A DNA stretch of 64,000 nt from JAGRMG01 sp047975215 (GTDB lineage Bacteria; Pseudomonadota; Alphaproteobacteria; Rhodobacterales; Rhodobacteraceae). Of the stretch, positions 17,207-26,198 are shown one piece after another; position 1 is the first letter of the stretch, and every line of letters starts with the position of its first letter. Below the pieces are notes generated by a model, which was given only the letters and a program-made list of their open reading frames with translations, was not told where the DNA came from and made no database searches. Location of the stretch: the NCBI GenBank assembly GCA_047975215.1, contig JBKEDD010000083.1, positions 100,764 through 164,763 of the forward strand, given 5' to 3'. A program made the translations under genes and the position numbers.

Positions 17207-18598
17207 TCAGCCCGCGATCATCCGGGGCAGCCAGGTCACGATGCCCGGAAAGGCGAACAGTATGGCGATGGCGACGATCTGAAGCACCACGAAAGGCAGG
17301 ATGCCCTTGTAGATCGCGGATGTCGGCAACCCCGTCGGTGCGACCCCGCGCAGATAGAACAGGGCGAACCCGAAAGGCGGCGTCAGAAACGACGTTTGCA
17401 GGTTCACGCCGACGATGACACCCAGCCACACCGGATCGACATCGAGCGCAAGCAGAATCGGGGCGGTGATCGGAATGACGATGAAGATGATCTCGAACGT
17501 GTCGAGGATGAACCCGAGAACGAACATGATCGCCATCACCACCGCGACGGCCGCCAGCGTGCCGCCGGGAAGATTGGCGAGGAATTCGTGCACCAGGTTG
17601 TCGCCGCCCATCAGGCGGAACACCACCGAAAACACCGACGCCCCAAGCAGGATCACGAATACCATGCTGGTGATCGTGGCCGTCGCGACGGCGGTTTCGC
17701 GCAGCACACGGAAGGACAGCCGCCAGCGCAGCGCGGCCAGGATCATGGCGCCCACGGCCCCGACCGACGCGGCCTCGGTCGGGGTGGCGATACCGCCCAG
17801 GATCGAACCCAGCACAGCCAGGATCAGCAATAGCGGCGGCACCAGCGCGGTCAGGACCTCGCGCAGCAGATTGCCGCTTTCCTCGGGCGGCACCGGCACC
17901 GCCGGGCACGAGGCGGGATCCGCCACGGCCTTGAAGATGGTGTAGGCAAGGTACAGCCCGACCAGCAGGAACCCGGGCAGCAGGGCACCGGCGAACAGGT
18001 CACCCACCGAAACCGGGACGGGGGCGAAATTGCCCTTGGCCATCTGGACCTGAGAATTGATGCCCGACAGCATGTCGCCCATGAAGATCAGGACAGTCGA
18101 GGGCGGAACGATCTGGCCCAGCGTGCCGCTGGCGCAGATGACGCCGGTGGCGAGTTTCGGGTTGTAGCCCGCCCGCAGCATCGCCGGCAGCGAGATCAGC
18201 CCCATGGTCACGACGGTCGCCCCGACAACGCCGGTGGATGCCGCCAGCAGCGCGCCGACGATGATGACCGAAATTCCAAGCCCGCCGCGCAGGCTGCCGA
18301 ACAGCTTGCCCATGGTCATCAGCAATTGTTCGGCGATGTTGGAGCGTTCCAGCATCACCCCCATGAAGATGAACAGCGGTACCGCGACCAGAACCTCATT
18401 GGTCATGAATCCGATGTAGCGGTTGGGCAGGGACCCGAAGTTCGACGGGTCGAACACCCCGAACCACATTCCCGCCAGCCCGAACATGAGAGACACCCCG
18501 GCCAGGGTGAACGCCACGGGGAACCCCAGCAGCAGAAAGCCGATGATGCCAAAGAACATCAGCCCCGAAAGCAGCTCTCCGATCGCGACCGGATCCAT
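17207..18598 (-). CDS. TRAP transporter large permease (DctM)
   Basis: This 463-residue inner-membrane protein has about 12 hydrophobic segments and the DctM pattern, for example VPLFIFMGVMLERSNIAEQL near residue 75, GQIVPPSTVLIFMGD, and LQTSFLTPPFGFALFYLRG near the C-terminus. The last of these, with its double-proline segment, is typical of the mannitol/chloroaromatic and oxo-acid TRAP subgroup. It starts within the stop of the small permease gene (TGATG). It uses the Na+ gradient to import substrate delivered by the binding protein encoded on the opposite strand. Confidence 0.93.
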   Translation of the reverse strand: MDPVAIGELLSGLMFFGIIGFLLLGFPVAFTLAGVSLMFGLAGMWFGVFDPSNFGSLPNRYIGFMTNEVLVAVPLFIFMGVMLERSNIAEQLLMTMGKLFGSLRGGLGISVIIVGALLAASTGVVGATVVTMGLISLPAMLRAGYNPKLATGVICASGTLGQIVPPSTVLIFMGDMLSGINSQVQMAKGNFAPVPVSVGDLFAGALLPGFLLVGLYLAYTIFKAVADPASCPAVPVPPEESGNLLREVLTALVPPLLLILAVLGSILGGIATPTEAASVGAVGAMILAALRWRLSFRVLRETAVATATITSMVFVILLGASVFSVVFRLMGGDNLVHEFLANLPGGTLAAVAVVMAIMFVLGFILDTFEIIFIVIPITAPILLALDVDPVWLGVIVGVNLQTSFLTPPFGFALFYLRGVAPTGLPTSAIYKGILPFVVLQIVAIAILFAFPGIVTWLPRMIAG

Positions 18599-19173
18599 CA
18601 GGACGCCACCGTTGCGGAATCCGCGTCATGGGGCGCATCGTATCGCATGCGGGGCGGTACCAGGTCGGCCCGTCCGGCCAGAACGAGAACCGAGCGCAGG
18701 GCGATCGCCACGCCCTGAAGCGCCAGCAGGGCGGCAAAGGCAACGATAAAGCTCTTCAGGATGAACAGGCCCGGCATCCCGCCGACATTCGCCGAGGCCT
18801 CGTGATAGGTCCAGGAACGCAGGACGAACGGGACGGAATAGGTATAGACGACCCAGGTGAACGGCAGCAGGAAGGCACAGACGCCCAGCAGATCGACCAA
18901 CGCCTTGCTGCGAATGCGGGCCGGCCGGTAGAAGATGTCGACGCGCACATGATCGTCGCGCAGAAGTGCAAAGCCCGCGACGGCGGTGAACATCGCACCG
19001 TTGAGCCAGATATACAGATCCTGCATCCACACAAAGCTTGTGGAAAAGACATAACGCTGCACCACGACGGTGAAACAGACCGCGACGATAGCCAGCGACA
19101 GCCACGAGAACGCCCGGCCGATCCAGAGATTGACCAGGCCTATCGCCTGGATACAAAAAGCCATTGCGCGCAT
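18598..19173 (-). CDS. TRAP transporter small permease (DctQ)
   Basis: This 191-residue membrane protein has four hydrophobic helices. Core features include WMQDLYIWLNGAMFTAVAGF and LLRDDHVRVDIFYRPA, the usual DctQ amphipathic loop. The ATG at 19173 follows AGGGGA at a six-base distance. It is the first gene of the dctQ-dctM unit, whose promoter must lie in 19174-19355, a 182-base region shared with the divergent gdhA gene. No clear operator was found there. Confidence 0.9.
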   Translation of the reverse strand: MRAMAFCIQAIGLVNLWIGRAFSWLSLAIVAVCFTVVVQRYVFSTSFVWMQDLYIWLNGAMFTAVAGFALLRDDHVRVDIFYRPARIRSKALVDLLGVCAFLLPFTWVVYTYSVPFVLRSWTYHEASANVGGMPGLFILKSFIVAFAALLALQGVAIALRSVLVLAGRADLVPPRMRYDAPHDADSATVAS

Positions 19174-19355
19174 GCTTGTCCCCTGTTGTCCAATTGCAGG
19201 TTTCTAGTGGAACGGGCGGTTTTGCAACCCTTCGCGGCATGGATGCCGTTCGGGTGCGGCGCCTTACACCCTTGCAATGCGCCCGGAATTGTCGGAAATC
19301 TGCGCCGAACTCGGCATGAGTATCAACCTGATAACCGATTCCCGAAAGAGGAACC

Positions 19356-20705
19356 ATGAATTCGATCGACGAAAAACTGCAACCTATCCTCAGCACGGTG
19401 CTGCACCGAAACGCCGGTGAAGCGGAATTTCATCAGGCCGTTCACGAAGTCCTGGAAAGCCTTGGCCGGGTCATCTCGAAACATCCCGAATATGCCGACG
19501 AGGCATTGATCGAACGCATCTGCGAACCCGAACGCCAGATCATCTTTCGGGTACCGTGGATCGACGACAGGGGCGACGTGCAGATCAACCGCGGCTTCCG
19601 GGTGCAGTTCAATTCGGCACTTGGCCCCTACAAGGGCGGATTGCGATTTCATCCCTCGGTCAATGTCGGGATTATCAAGTTCCTCGGCTTCGAACAGACT
19701 TTCAAGAATGCCCTGACCGGCCTGCCCATCGGCGGCGGCAAGGGCGGCTCCGACTTCGACCCCAAGGGCCGGTCGGACCGTGAAATCATGCGCTTCTGCC
19801 AGTCCTTCATGATCGAACTGCACCGGCATGTCGGCGAATACATCGACGTGCCCGCAGGCGATATCGGCGTCGGCGGCCGCGAGATCGGCTTCATGTTCGG
19901 AATGTACAAGCGGCTGACCAACCGCTACGAGGCGGGTGTGCTGACCGGCAAGGGGCTGTCCTATGGCGGGTCGCGCGCCCGTACCGAGGCCACCGGATTC
20001 GGCACCACCTATTTCGTACAGCGGATGCTGGGTACCCGCGATACCGGTTTCGAGGGCAAACGCTGCGTGGTGTCGGGATCGGGCAACGTGGCCGTCTATG
20101 CGATGGAAAAGATCCTGTCCTACGGCGGTATCGTCGTCGCCTGTTCCGATTCCGACGGCTACGTCGTGGACGAAGCCGGAATCGACCTTGGTCTGGTCAA
20201 GGAAATCAAGGAGGTCCGGCGCGGGCGAATATCGGAATATGTGCGCCTCAAGGGGCCGGGATGTCACTACGTCAAGGGCGGCTCGGTCTGGGAAGTGCCC
20301 TGCGACGTGGCCATGCCCTCGGCCACCCAGAACGAGTTGACCGGCGCCGACGCAAGGACGCTTGTCAAGAACGGCGTGATCGCGGTGGGCGAAGGCGCGA
20401 ACATGCCCTGCACGCCCGATGCGGTGCATCATTTCCAGAAGGCCGGTGTGCTGTTCGCGCCCGGCAAGGCGGCAAATGCCGGGGGCGTTGCGACTTCGGC
20501 GCTGGAAATGCAGCAGAACGCCAGCCGCGACAGCTGGTCCTTCGAAAAGACCGAGGAGCGCCTGGCCGAAATCATGCACAACATTCACGATGCCTGCGCC
20601 GCCACCGCCGAAGAATACGGTGCGCCCGGCAACTATGTGCTGGGCGCCAACATAACCGGCTTCGTGCGCGTGGCCGAGGCCATGCGCGCCATGGGCGTGA
20701 TCTGA
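19356..20705 (+). CDS. gdhA: NADP-type glutamate dehydrogenase
   Basis: This 449-residue hexameric-type GDH interconverts glutamate and 2-oxoglutarate plus ammonia. It shows PYKGGLRFHPSVN, then LPIGGGKGGSDFDPKGRSD with the catalytic Lys, and VPAGDIGVGGREIGFMFG with the catalytic Asp. A Rossmann domain follows (VVSGSGNVAVYAMEK). Length and the N-terminal helical region match the approximately 450-residue class typically specific for NADPH. AGAGGAA precedes the start. It is a stand-alone gene downstream of nitrogen-catabolic hut genes. It converges on the minus-strand operon that ends at 20728. Confidence 0.95.
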   Translation: MNSIDEKLQPILSTVLHRNAGEAEFHQAVHEVLESLGRVISKHPEYADEALIERICEPERQIIFRVPWIDDRGDVQINRGFRVQFNSALGPYKGGLRFHPSVNVGIIKFLGFEQTFKNALTGLPIGGGKGGSDFDPKGRSDREIMRFCQSFMIELHRHVGEYIDVPAGDIGVGGREIGFMFGMYKRLTNRYEAGVLTGKGLSYGGSRARTEATGFGTTYFVQRMLGTRDTGFEGKRCVVSGSGNVAVYAMEKILSYGGIVVACSDSDGYVVDEAGIDLGLVKEIKEVRRGRISEYVRLKGPGCHYVKGGSVWEVPCDVAMPSATQNELTGADARTLVKNGVIAVGEGANMPCTPDAVHHFQKAGVLFAPGKAANAGGVATSALEMQQNASRDSWSFEKTEERLAEIMHNIHDACAATAEEYGAPGNYVLGANITGFVRVAEAMRAMGVI

Positions 20706-20727
20706 ATAGCTGTCCCCCGGGCGGGCC

Positions 20728-21516
20728 TCAGGCCAGGGCCAGCGCGACCAGATCGCGCGCCGCCATGCCCGGGCGCGCGCCCAGGGCCTCGGCGGCGGCG
20801 TTGCAGGCGGAAACCGTGCCGTCCCGCCAGGTCGAGCGCGCCTCGCCAATCCGCGCCGACATCGCCGCGACCGTAGCGGCGGCGATGCCACGGGTCTGCA
20901 ATACCGGCAGGCGCGAGGTTCCCGCACCTCCACCGGCATCGTTGAACAGGGCCAGACGCGCATCCGCCTTGAGCGCGTTCGCCGGGTCGGTGCCGAACAG
21001 CGCCCCGTGCGAGCCGGTGGCGACAACCTGACCTGCATCTTCGGCGACCACCAGCCCGGCGGAATCGACCAGCACCAGCCGCCGCCGCGCGCCCGGCAGC
21101 ACCAGCGCCTCGCGGCCTTCGCGGATCTCGGGGCAATCGCCCGCGGGCAGCGGTGCGGCGCGCATCAGCCCGGCGGCGTCGGCACAGGTCATGCCGGGCA
21201 TCAGGCCCAGCCGCGCGGCGGGGGCGTTGACATGCGATATCACTCCTTGCGAGAGCATCATGGCCGCCTTGCCGATATCGGCGCTGGCATGGCCGATCGC
21301 GGCAGCCGCCATACCCTGCGCGGCCAGCCAGTCCAGACCGCCGATTCCCGCCCGGTCCAGCCCGACCCCGGCATCGTTGAAGATAGCCGCGCGACAGCCT
21401 GACCTGCGCGCCAGACAGGCCGCATATACGCCGCCATGCGAACCGGTGACAACGACCCGGCCCGCCACGTCACCGGGCAGCCGGGTGATGCTGTCGGCCA
21501 GCGCAGGCTCAGGCAA
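20728..21516 (-). CDS. Unrecognised protein with an internal tandem duplication (TGSHG ... FNDAG)
   Basis: I do not recognise this 262-residue protein. It consists of two homologous halves. Residues 20-118 contain VVVTGSHGG (21-29), AIFNDAGVG (44-52), a Gly-Met/Ala-rich helix (68-76), SADIGK and a terminal LGLMPGM. Residues 163-258 repeat the order: VVATGSHGA (164-172), ALFNDAGGG (189-197), RGIAAATV (209-216), SARIGE and LGARPGM. There is no signal peptide or membrane helix. It starts at a TTG at 21516, eight bases inside the upstream ThDP-enzyme gene, with AAGG before it. This makes it the last gene of the IclR/E1/TRAP/ThDP operon. The conserved Ser-His and Asn-Asp in each half suggest an active site, but function is unknown. 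Confidence 0.8.
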   Translation of the reverse strand: MPEPALADSITRLPGDVAGRVVVTGSHGGVYAACLARRSGCRAAIFNDAGVGLDRAGIGGLDWLAAQGMAAAAIGHASADIGKAAMMLSQGVISHVNAPAARLGLMPGMTCADAAGLMRAAPLPAGDCPEIREGREALVLPGARRRLVLVDSAGLVVAEDAGQVVATGSHGALFGTDPANALKADARLALFNDAGGGAGTSRLPVLQTRGIAAATVAAMSARIGEARSTWRDGTVSACNAAAEALGARPGMAARDLVALALA

Positions 21517-23236
21517 TCCGGTCGCCTTTCCTTACCTTGACGGCGCGGCTGTCGGCGGCGGGCAGCATCTTGCCCGGATCGCGCGTCACCACCACGTCAA
21601 GAACGGTGGGCCGCCCGCTTTCGGCAATTGCGCGCTGCAGGGCACCGGCCAGGGCATCCGGCGTGTCGACCCGGATACCGACACAGCCCATCGCCTCTGC
21701 GACGGCGGCATAGTCGGTCTCGGCCAGGTCGCTGGATTGGTAGTTTCCTTCGCCATACATCAGGTGTTGCAGCGCCTTGACGTACCCCGACGCGGCATTG
21801 TTCACGACGATGATCGTCGGCGCCAGCCCGAGGCGGCGCGCCGTCTCGATCTCGCCCAGCACCATGTTGAAGCCGCCGTCCCCGGTAAGCGCAACCACCG
21901 CCCGGCCCGGCGCGGCCAGGCAGGCGCCGATGGCGCCGGGCAGCCCGTACCCGATCGAGGCAAAGCCCCGGTCGGGCACGAAGCCGCGCCCGGCCTGTCG
22001 GCTGTCATACAAGAGCCCGCCCCAATGCGCCGCGAATCCGCCATCGGCGATCAGTATCGCGTCATCGGGCAGATGCGCGTTCAACTCGCCCATGAGACGG
22101 CCCATGGACACTGGCGTTTCGTCGCTTTCCAGACGCGCGCGCGCCATTTCGCGCCAGGCGTCCATGCGGCTGAGTACGCCTGCGCACCAGTCCTCGCGGG
22201 CCGCGGGCCGGTCGGCCCCGTCCAATGCCGCGCGCAGGTCGCGTATCCCCTCGCGCGCATCGCCCCAAAGCGGCAGGGTGGCATTGTAGGTGCGCCCGAT
22301 CTCATCGGCCACGCAGTCAAGGTGGATCAGGGTCTTGCCGGGTGTCGGCACGGTGTAGCGTTTGGTCGCGATCTCGCCCAGCTTGCAGCCGATCACCAGC
22401 AGGCAGTCGGACTCCTCGATCAACCCGTTCGCGATCCGGTCGTAGCGGCCGAACAGCCCTGCCGAAAGCGGGCTGGTGCAGGCGATCGCGCCCTTGCCGC
22501 TCATGGTGTGGGCAACCGGGATCCGCGCGGCTTCGGCGAAAGCCTGCAAATCGGGCGCGGCGCCCGATATGTGAACGCCGCCGCCCGCCAGGATCAGCGG
22601 CCGCTCGGCAGCCCCCAGCAATGCCGCGGCACGCACCAGGCCGTCGGCATCGGGCCGGCAGCGCAGCGCCGGCGCCGCCTCATAGCGCGGGTCGCAGGCG
22701 AAATCGTCCTCGGCAAACCCGTGGGTGCCGTGGCAGACATCCTCCGGCACGATCACCACCACCGGGCCGGGGCGGCCGGTGGTGGCCACCGTGAAGGCCC
22801 GGCGCAGCAGTTCGGGGATTCGCACGATGGTTTCGACACGGATCACCTCCTTTACGGCGGGGCGCAGGATTTCGGCCTGGTGGGTTTCCTGGGTCATGTT
22901 CTTCCAGGAATGGTCGCGGTGGGTATCCCCGACGATGGCGACGATCGGCGAGCCCGCGTTCAGCGCCTCGACCAGCCCCGTCACGAGGTTCGTGGCCCCC
23001 GGCCCCAGCGTCGCGTCTACCAGACCGACCCGGCCGGTCAGCTTGGCATAGGCGTCCGCCGCGAACACGCCGCAGCGTTCGTCGTTGATCAGGTGATGGG
23101 CCAGCCCCAGCCGCCGCGCCGCGTCGTAGAACGGCAATAGCTGGAATCCGCCCATGCCGAAGATCGGCCCGGCACCCATTGCCAGCAGCATCAGCGCCAG
23201 CGCCTCTCCGCCGGTCGTCTCGTTGGTTTCGGTCAT
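21509..23236 (-). CDS. Thiamine pyrophosphate-dependent enzyme, acetolactate synthase-like
   Basis: This 575-residue protein has the three-domain layout of the acetolactate synthase/decarboxylase superfamily. The N-terminal PYR domain carries the ThDP-activating Glu in NDERCGVFAADAYAKLTG (near residue 50). A central domain follows. The C-terminal PP domain has the metal/ThDP motif starting ALTGDGGFNM and ending IIVVNN about 25 residues later. It probably decarboxylates or carboligates a 2-oxo acid. No regulatory small subunit (ilvN) is nearby, which argues against a biosynthetic role. It lies 12 bases downstream of dctM and overlaps the duplicated-protein gene by 8 bases. Confidence 0.9.
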   Translation of the reverse strand: MTETNETTGGEALALMLLAMGAGPIFGMGGFQLLPFYDAARRLGLAHHLINDERCGVFAADAYAKLTGRVGLVDATLGPGATNLVTGLVEALNAGSPIVAIVGDTHRDHSWKNMTQETHQAEILRPAVKEVIRVETIVRIPELLRRAFTVATTGRPGPVVVIVPEDVCHGTHGFAEDDFACDPRYEAAPALRCRPDADGLVRAAALLGAAERPLILAGGGVHISGAAPDLQAFAEAARIPVAHTMSGKGAIACTSPLSAGLFGRYDRIANGLIEESDCLLVIGCKLGEIATKRYTVPTPGKTLIHLDCVADEIGRTYNATLPLWGDAREGIRDLRAALDGADRPAAREDWCAGVLSRMDAWREMARARLESDETPVSMGRLMGELNAHLPDDAILIADGGFAAHWGGLLYDSRQAGRGFVPDRGFASIGYGLPGAIGACLAAPGRAVVALTGDGGFNMVLGEIETARRLGLAPTIIVVNNAASGYVKALQHLMYGEGNYQSSDLAETDYAAVAEAMGCVGIRVDTPDALAGALQRAIAESGRPTVLDVVVTRDPGKMLPAADSRAVKVRKGDRIA

Positions 23237-23248
23237 GTCAGCCTCGAG

Positions 23249-24550
23249 TCATGTGATACGATAGCCCAGCAGCCGTGGCAGCCAGAGCGCGATTTCGGGG
23301 AATGCGATGATAAGCGCCAGCGCCACGGCCATCGCGACCAGCAGCCAGCCGACCCAGCGAAACGTGGATTCCAGCGGTACGCCAGCGATCTTGGCCGTGA
23401 CCATCAGGTTGACGGCAACGGGCGGCGTGAACTGGCCCATGGCAATGTTGATCGCCATGACCACGCCGAACCAGACATAGGACCACCCGAACGCCTCGAT
23501 GATCGGCACCAGAAGCGGCAGCGTGATGAGATAGATCGACACCCCGTCCAGCACCATGCCCGCCAGCAGCAGCACGACCATCACCAGCGCCAGGATAACC
23601 CACTGGTTGGAGCTGACCGAGAGGATCAGGTCTGCCGTTCCGGAAAACGCGCCCATGGTGGACCCGGCCCAGGCGAACAGGCCGGCCAGCGACAGGATGA
23701 TCATCAGTACGCCCGAGATGCGCGCGCTTTCGGCCAATACGTCGTAGACCTCGCGCCAGCCCATCGTGCGGTAAAGCACGGTGCCGACAAACAGGCCGTA
23801 GAACACCGCGACGACGGCGGTTTCGGTCGGCGTGAACAGGCCCGAGCGCAACCCGCCCAGGATGATGACCGGGGCCATCAGGCCGGGAAGGGCGCGCCGC
23901 AGGCTGGGCCAGAACGGCGGGCGCTCGGGCTGTTCGGCGGCGCCGAAATCGTGGCGGCGCGACAGGATCAGCGTCGGCACCGCGATGGCCACGCCAAGCA
24001 GCAGGCCGGGGAAAAGCCCGGCGGCGAACAGCGCCCTAAGATCCATGCCCGGAATGATCACAGAATAGACGATCATGGCGATCGAGGGCGGTATCAGGAT
24101 AGCGGTCGAGGCGCTGGCGGCGATGACGCTGGCGGTAAAGGGTCTGGGATAGCCGGCGCGCACCATCGAAGGCAGCATGACGGTGGCAACCGCGGCGGCG
24201 TCCGCCGGGCCCGAGCCCGACATCCCCCCCATGATCAGGCACACGATGATGGCCACCAGCGCAAGCCCGCCGCGGCGCGGCCCGATCAGCGCCTGCGCGA
24301 ATTCGACCAGACGGGCCGCCACGCCCGAGCGTTCGAATACGGTGCCGGTCAGGATGAACAGCGGGATCGCGATCAGCGGATACTTGGCGACGGCGGCATA
24401 GGTGTTGGGGCCGATCATGCCCAGCGCCGTCAGATCCAGCCCCAGCCAGACACCGACGGCGCCCCCCAGCCCGAGCGCCACGGCAATCGGCGTGCCGATC
24501 AGCATCAGCCCGACGAATACCGCCAGGAGCATGACATTGGCGAGAATCAT
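23249..24550 (-). CDS. TRAP transporter large permease (DctM)
   Basis: This 433-residue membrane protein has about 12 hydrophobic segments. DctM hallmarks include YPLIAIPLFILTGTVFERSG (about residue 50), MGGMSGSGPADAAAVATVML, IPPSIAMIVY and MGQFTPPVAVNL. The start is the ATG at 24550, overlapping the small-permease stop (ATGA); an upstream in-frame extension lies within that gene. It imports an organic anion with Na+. It belongs to the single operon with E1alpha/beta and the ThDP enzyme. Confidence 0.93.
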   Translation of the reverse strand: MILANVMLLAVFVGLMLIGTPIAVALGLGGAVGVWLGLDLTALGMIGPNTYAAVAKYPLIAIPLFILTGTVFERSGVAARLVEFAQALIGPRRGGLALVAIIVCLIMGGMSGSGPADAAAVATVMLPSMVRAGYPRPFTASVIAASASTAILIPPSIAMIVYSVIIPGMDLRALFAAGLFPGLLLGVAIAVPTLILSRRHDFGAAEQPERPPFWPSLRRALPGLMAPVIILGGLRSGLFTPTETAVVAVFYGLFVGTVLYRTMGWREVYDVLAESARISGVLMIILSLAGLFAWAGSTMGAFSGTADLILSVSSNQWVILALVMVVLLLAGMVLDGVSIYLITLPLLVPIIEAFGWSYVWFGVVMAINIAMGQFTPPVAVNLMVTAKIAGVPLESTFRWVGWLLVAMAVALALIIAFPEIALWLPRLLGYRIT

Positions 24551-25065
24551 GCCGCGCGCCCCCGGCGCAAATGCGCCCAGCCTCGCCCCAGCACCCGCAG
24601 AAGGATGGCTACCGACAGGATCGGCATCCAGATCGTATATATCCAGGTCGGGTTGCCCAGCCCCGGCGTGGTTTCCTCCCAGTACCATTCGGAATAGGTC
24701 ACGCGCGCACCGTAATAGATGATCAGCGAGAACATCAGCGTACAGGCCAGCAGCGTCACGATCTCGGCCAGCCAGCGCAGACCGCGCGGCATCCGGTCCA
24801 GAAAGAACGTGATGCGGATATGTTCATTGCCCGCGAACGCAGCCGAGGCGCCGACGAAGGTCATGAAGACCAGCAGGAACACGGAATATTCCTCGGTGAA
24901 GGCAAAAGAAAAGTTGGTCGCGTAGCGAGCAATGACGTTGCCGAAGGAAATCAGGCAGATCAGCGCCATGGCGGCGGCGCCCAACACTTCCTCGACGCGC
25001 ACCGGAATGATGGTGTGATCGGTGCCGGTATCGTCCTGCGGCGCCTGTTTCGGGTCTTGCTCCAT
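24547..25065 (-). CDS. TRAP transporter small permease (DctQ)
   Basis: This 172-residue membrane protein has four hydrophobic helices. The DctQ core ARYATNFSFAFTEEYSVFLL, then FVGASAAFAGNEHIRITFFL, is followed by a C-terminal helix with WIYTIWMPILSVAILLRVLG. The ATG at 25065 (MEQDPKQAP) was chosen; an upstream open stretch crosses the hairpin at 25088-25114. It overlaps dctM by four bases. Confidence 0.9.
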   Translation of the reverse strand: MEQDPKQAPQDDTGTDHTIIPVRVEEVLGAAAMALICLISFGNVIARYATNFSFAFTEEYSVFLLVFMTFVGASAAFAGNEHIRITFFLDRMPRGLRWLAEIVTLLACTLMFSLIIYYGARVTYSEWYWEETTPGLGNPTWIYTIWMPILSVAILLRVLGRGWAHLRRGRAA

Positions 25066-25087
25066 CGTTCGCTCCGTTCCTGCGGTG

Positions 25088-25114
25088 AACGGGCCCGTCC
25101 TGGCCGGGCCCGTT
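25088..25114 (-). other. Intercistronic stem-loop between dctP and dctQ
   Basis: AACGGGCCCG (25088-25097) pairs perfectly with CGGGCCCGTT (25105-25114) around a 7-base loop. It lies in the 61-base gap after the binding-protein gene. Such hairpins commonly raise the level of the binding-protein message relative to the membrane genes by partial termination or 3'-end protection. There is no U-run, so full termination is unlikely. Confidence 0.7.
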
Positions 25115-25126
25115 CGGATGCTGCGA

Positions 25127-26149
25127 TCAGCGGTTGGCGATGGATTTTTCGGCCATGTCGACCAGATCGGCGCCGATCTTTTCCTTCCACGCGTCATAGA
25201 CCGGCCGGGTCTTGTCGACGAAGGCCTGGCGCTCTTCCCCGGTCAGGCTGATGATATCGACACCCTTGGAGCGGATATCCTCGATCAGGCTCTGATCGTC
25301 GTCGGTCAACCCCTTGCGGGCGACATCGACCCCGTGGGCGCCGGCATCAATCGCGGCCTGGCGCAGGATCTGCTGATCCTCGGGTGTGAAGCTGTCCCAG
25401 ACCTGCTGGTTGACAACGAAGATCAGCGGATCGGCAATGTAATGCCAGAGCGTCACGTTCTTCTGGCCCAGATCCTGCATGTTCAGCACCGAATAGATGG
25501 TCAGCGGGTTTTCCTGCCCGTCGACCGCGCCGGTGGTCAGTGCCGGCTGCGCGTCGGCCCAGCTCATCTGGGTCGGGTTGGCACCCAGCGCCGTGAAGAT
25601 GTCGCTGAAGATCGGCGAACCGACCACGCGCAGTTTCAGCCCTTCCATGTCGGCTGGCGTGCGGATCGGGTGTTTCGAGTTGGTCACTTCGCGGAACCCG
25701 TTTTCGGCCCATGCCAGCGGCACCGCGCCCTTGGCCTGCACGATCTCGAAGATCTTCTCGCCCACCGGCCCCTGGGTCAGCGCGTCGATCGCCGCGTAGT
25801 CCGGCATCAGGAAGGGCAGCGAGAACAGGTTCAGTTCGGTGATCTGCGGCGACCAGTTGATCGTCGATCCCACCGCCATGTCGATCACGCCCTGACGGAT
25901 CGCGGTAAATTCGCGGGTCTGGTCGCCCTGTACCAGCTGCACGCCAGGATATACCTTGAGCTTGATGCGCCCGTCGGTGCGCTCGGCTGTCAGTTCGGCC
26001 CATTTCTCGGCCGCGATGCCCCAGGGAAACGGCGCGGGAACCACGGTCGAAACCCGGTACTCGTCCTTGTAGTCCGCGGCCGTCGCGGCTCCTACGCCCA
26101 GGGCCGCGACGGCGGCGCCTGCGGCGATCATGGTCTTGAACATCTGCAT
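25127..26149 (-). CDS. TRAP transporter substrate-binding protein (DctP)
   Basis: This 340-residue periplasmic binding protein has a Sec signal peptide (MQMFKTMIAAGAAVAALGVG, cleavage near ATAAD, residue 25). DctP-family features include a GVIDMAVGSTINWSPQI segment, LKLRVVGSPIFSDIFTALGA, and VDGQENPLTIYSVLNMQDLG with the substrate-anchoring Arg in LRVVG. It is encoded between E1beta and the small permease. The ligand is probably the organic acid handled by the neighbouring ThDP enzymes, but it cannot be read directly. Confidence 0.92.
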   Translation of the reverse strand: MQMFKTMIAAGAAVAALGVGAATAADYKDEYRVSTVVPAPFPWGIAAEKWAELTAERTDGRIKLKVYPGVQLVQGDQTREFTAIRQGVIDMAVGSTINWSPQITELNLFSLPFLMPDYAAIDALTQGPVGEKIFEIVQAKGAVPLAWAENGFREVTNSKHPIRTPADMEGLKLRVVGSPIFSDIFTALGANPTQMSWADAQPALTTGAVDGQENPLTIYSVLNMQDLGQKNVTLWHYIADPLIFVVNQQVWDSFTPEDQQILRQAAIDAGAHGVDVARKGLTDDDQSLIEDIRSKGVDIISLTGEERQAFVDKTRPVYDAWKEKIGADLVDMAEKSIANR

Positions 26150-26198
26150 GGTCTTTCCTCCACTTGGTCAGGAGACGGCGCCGCCCGGCGCCGCCGGT

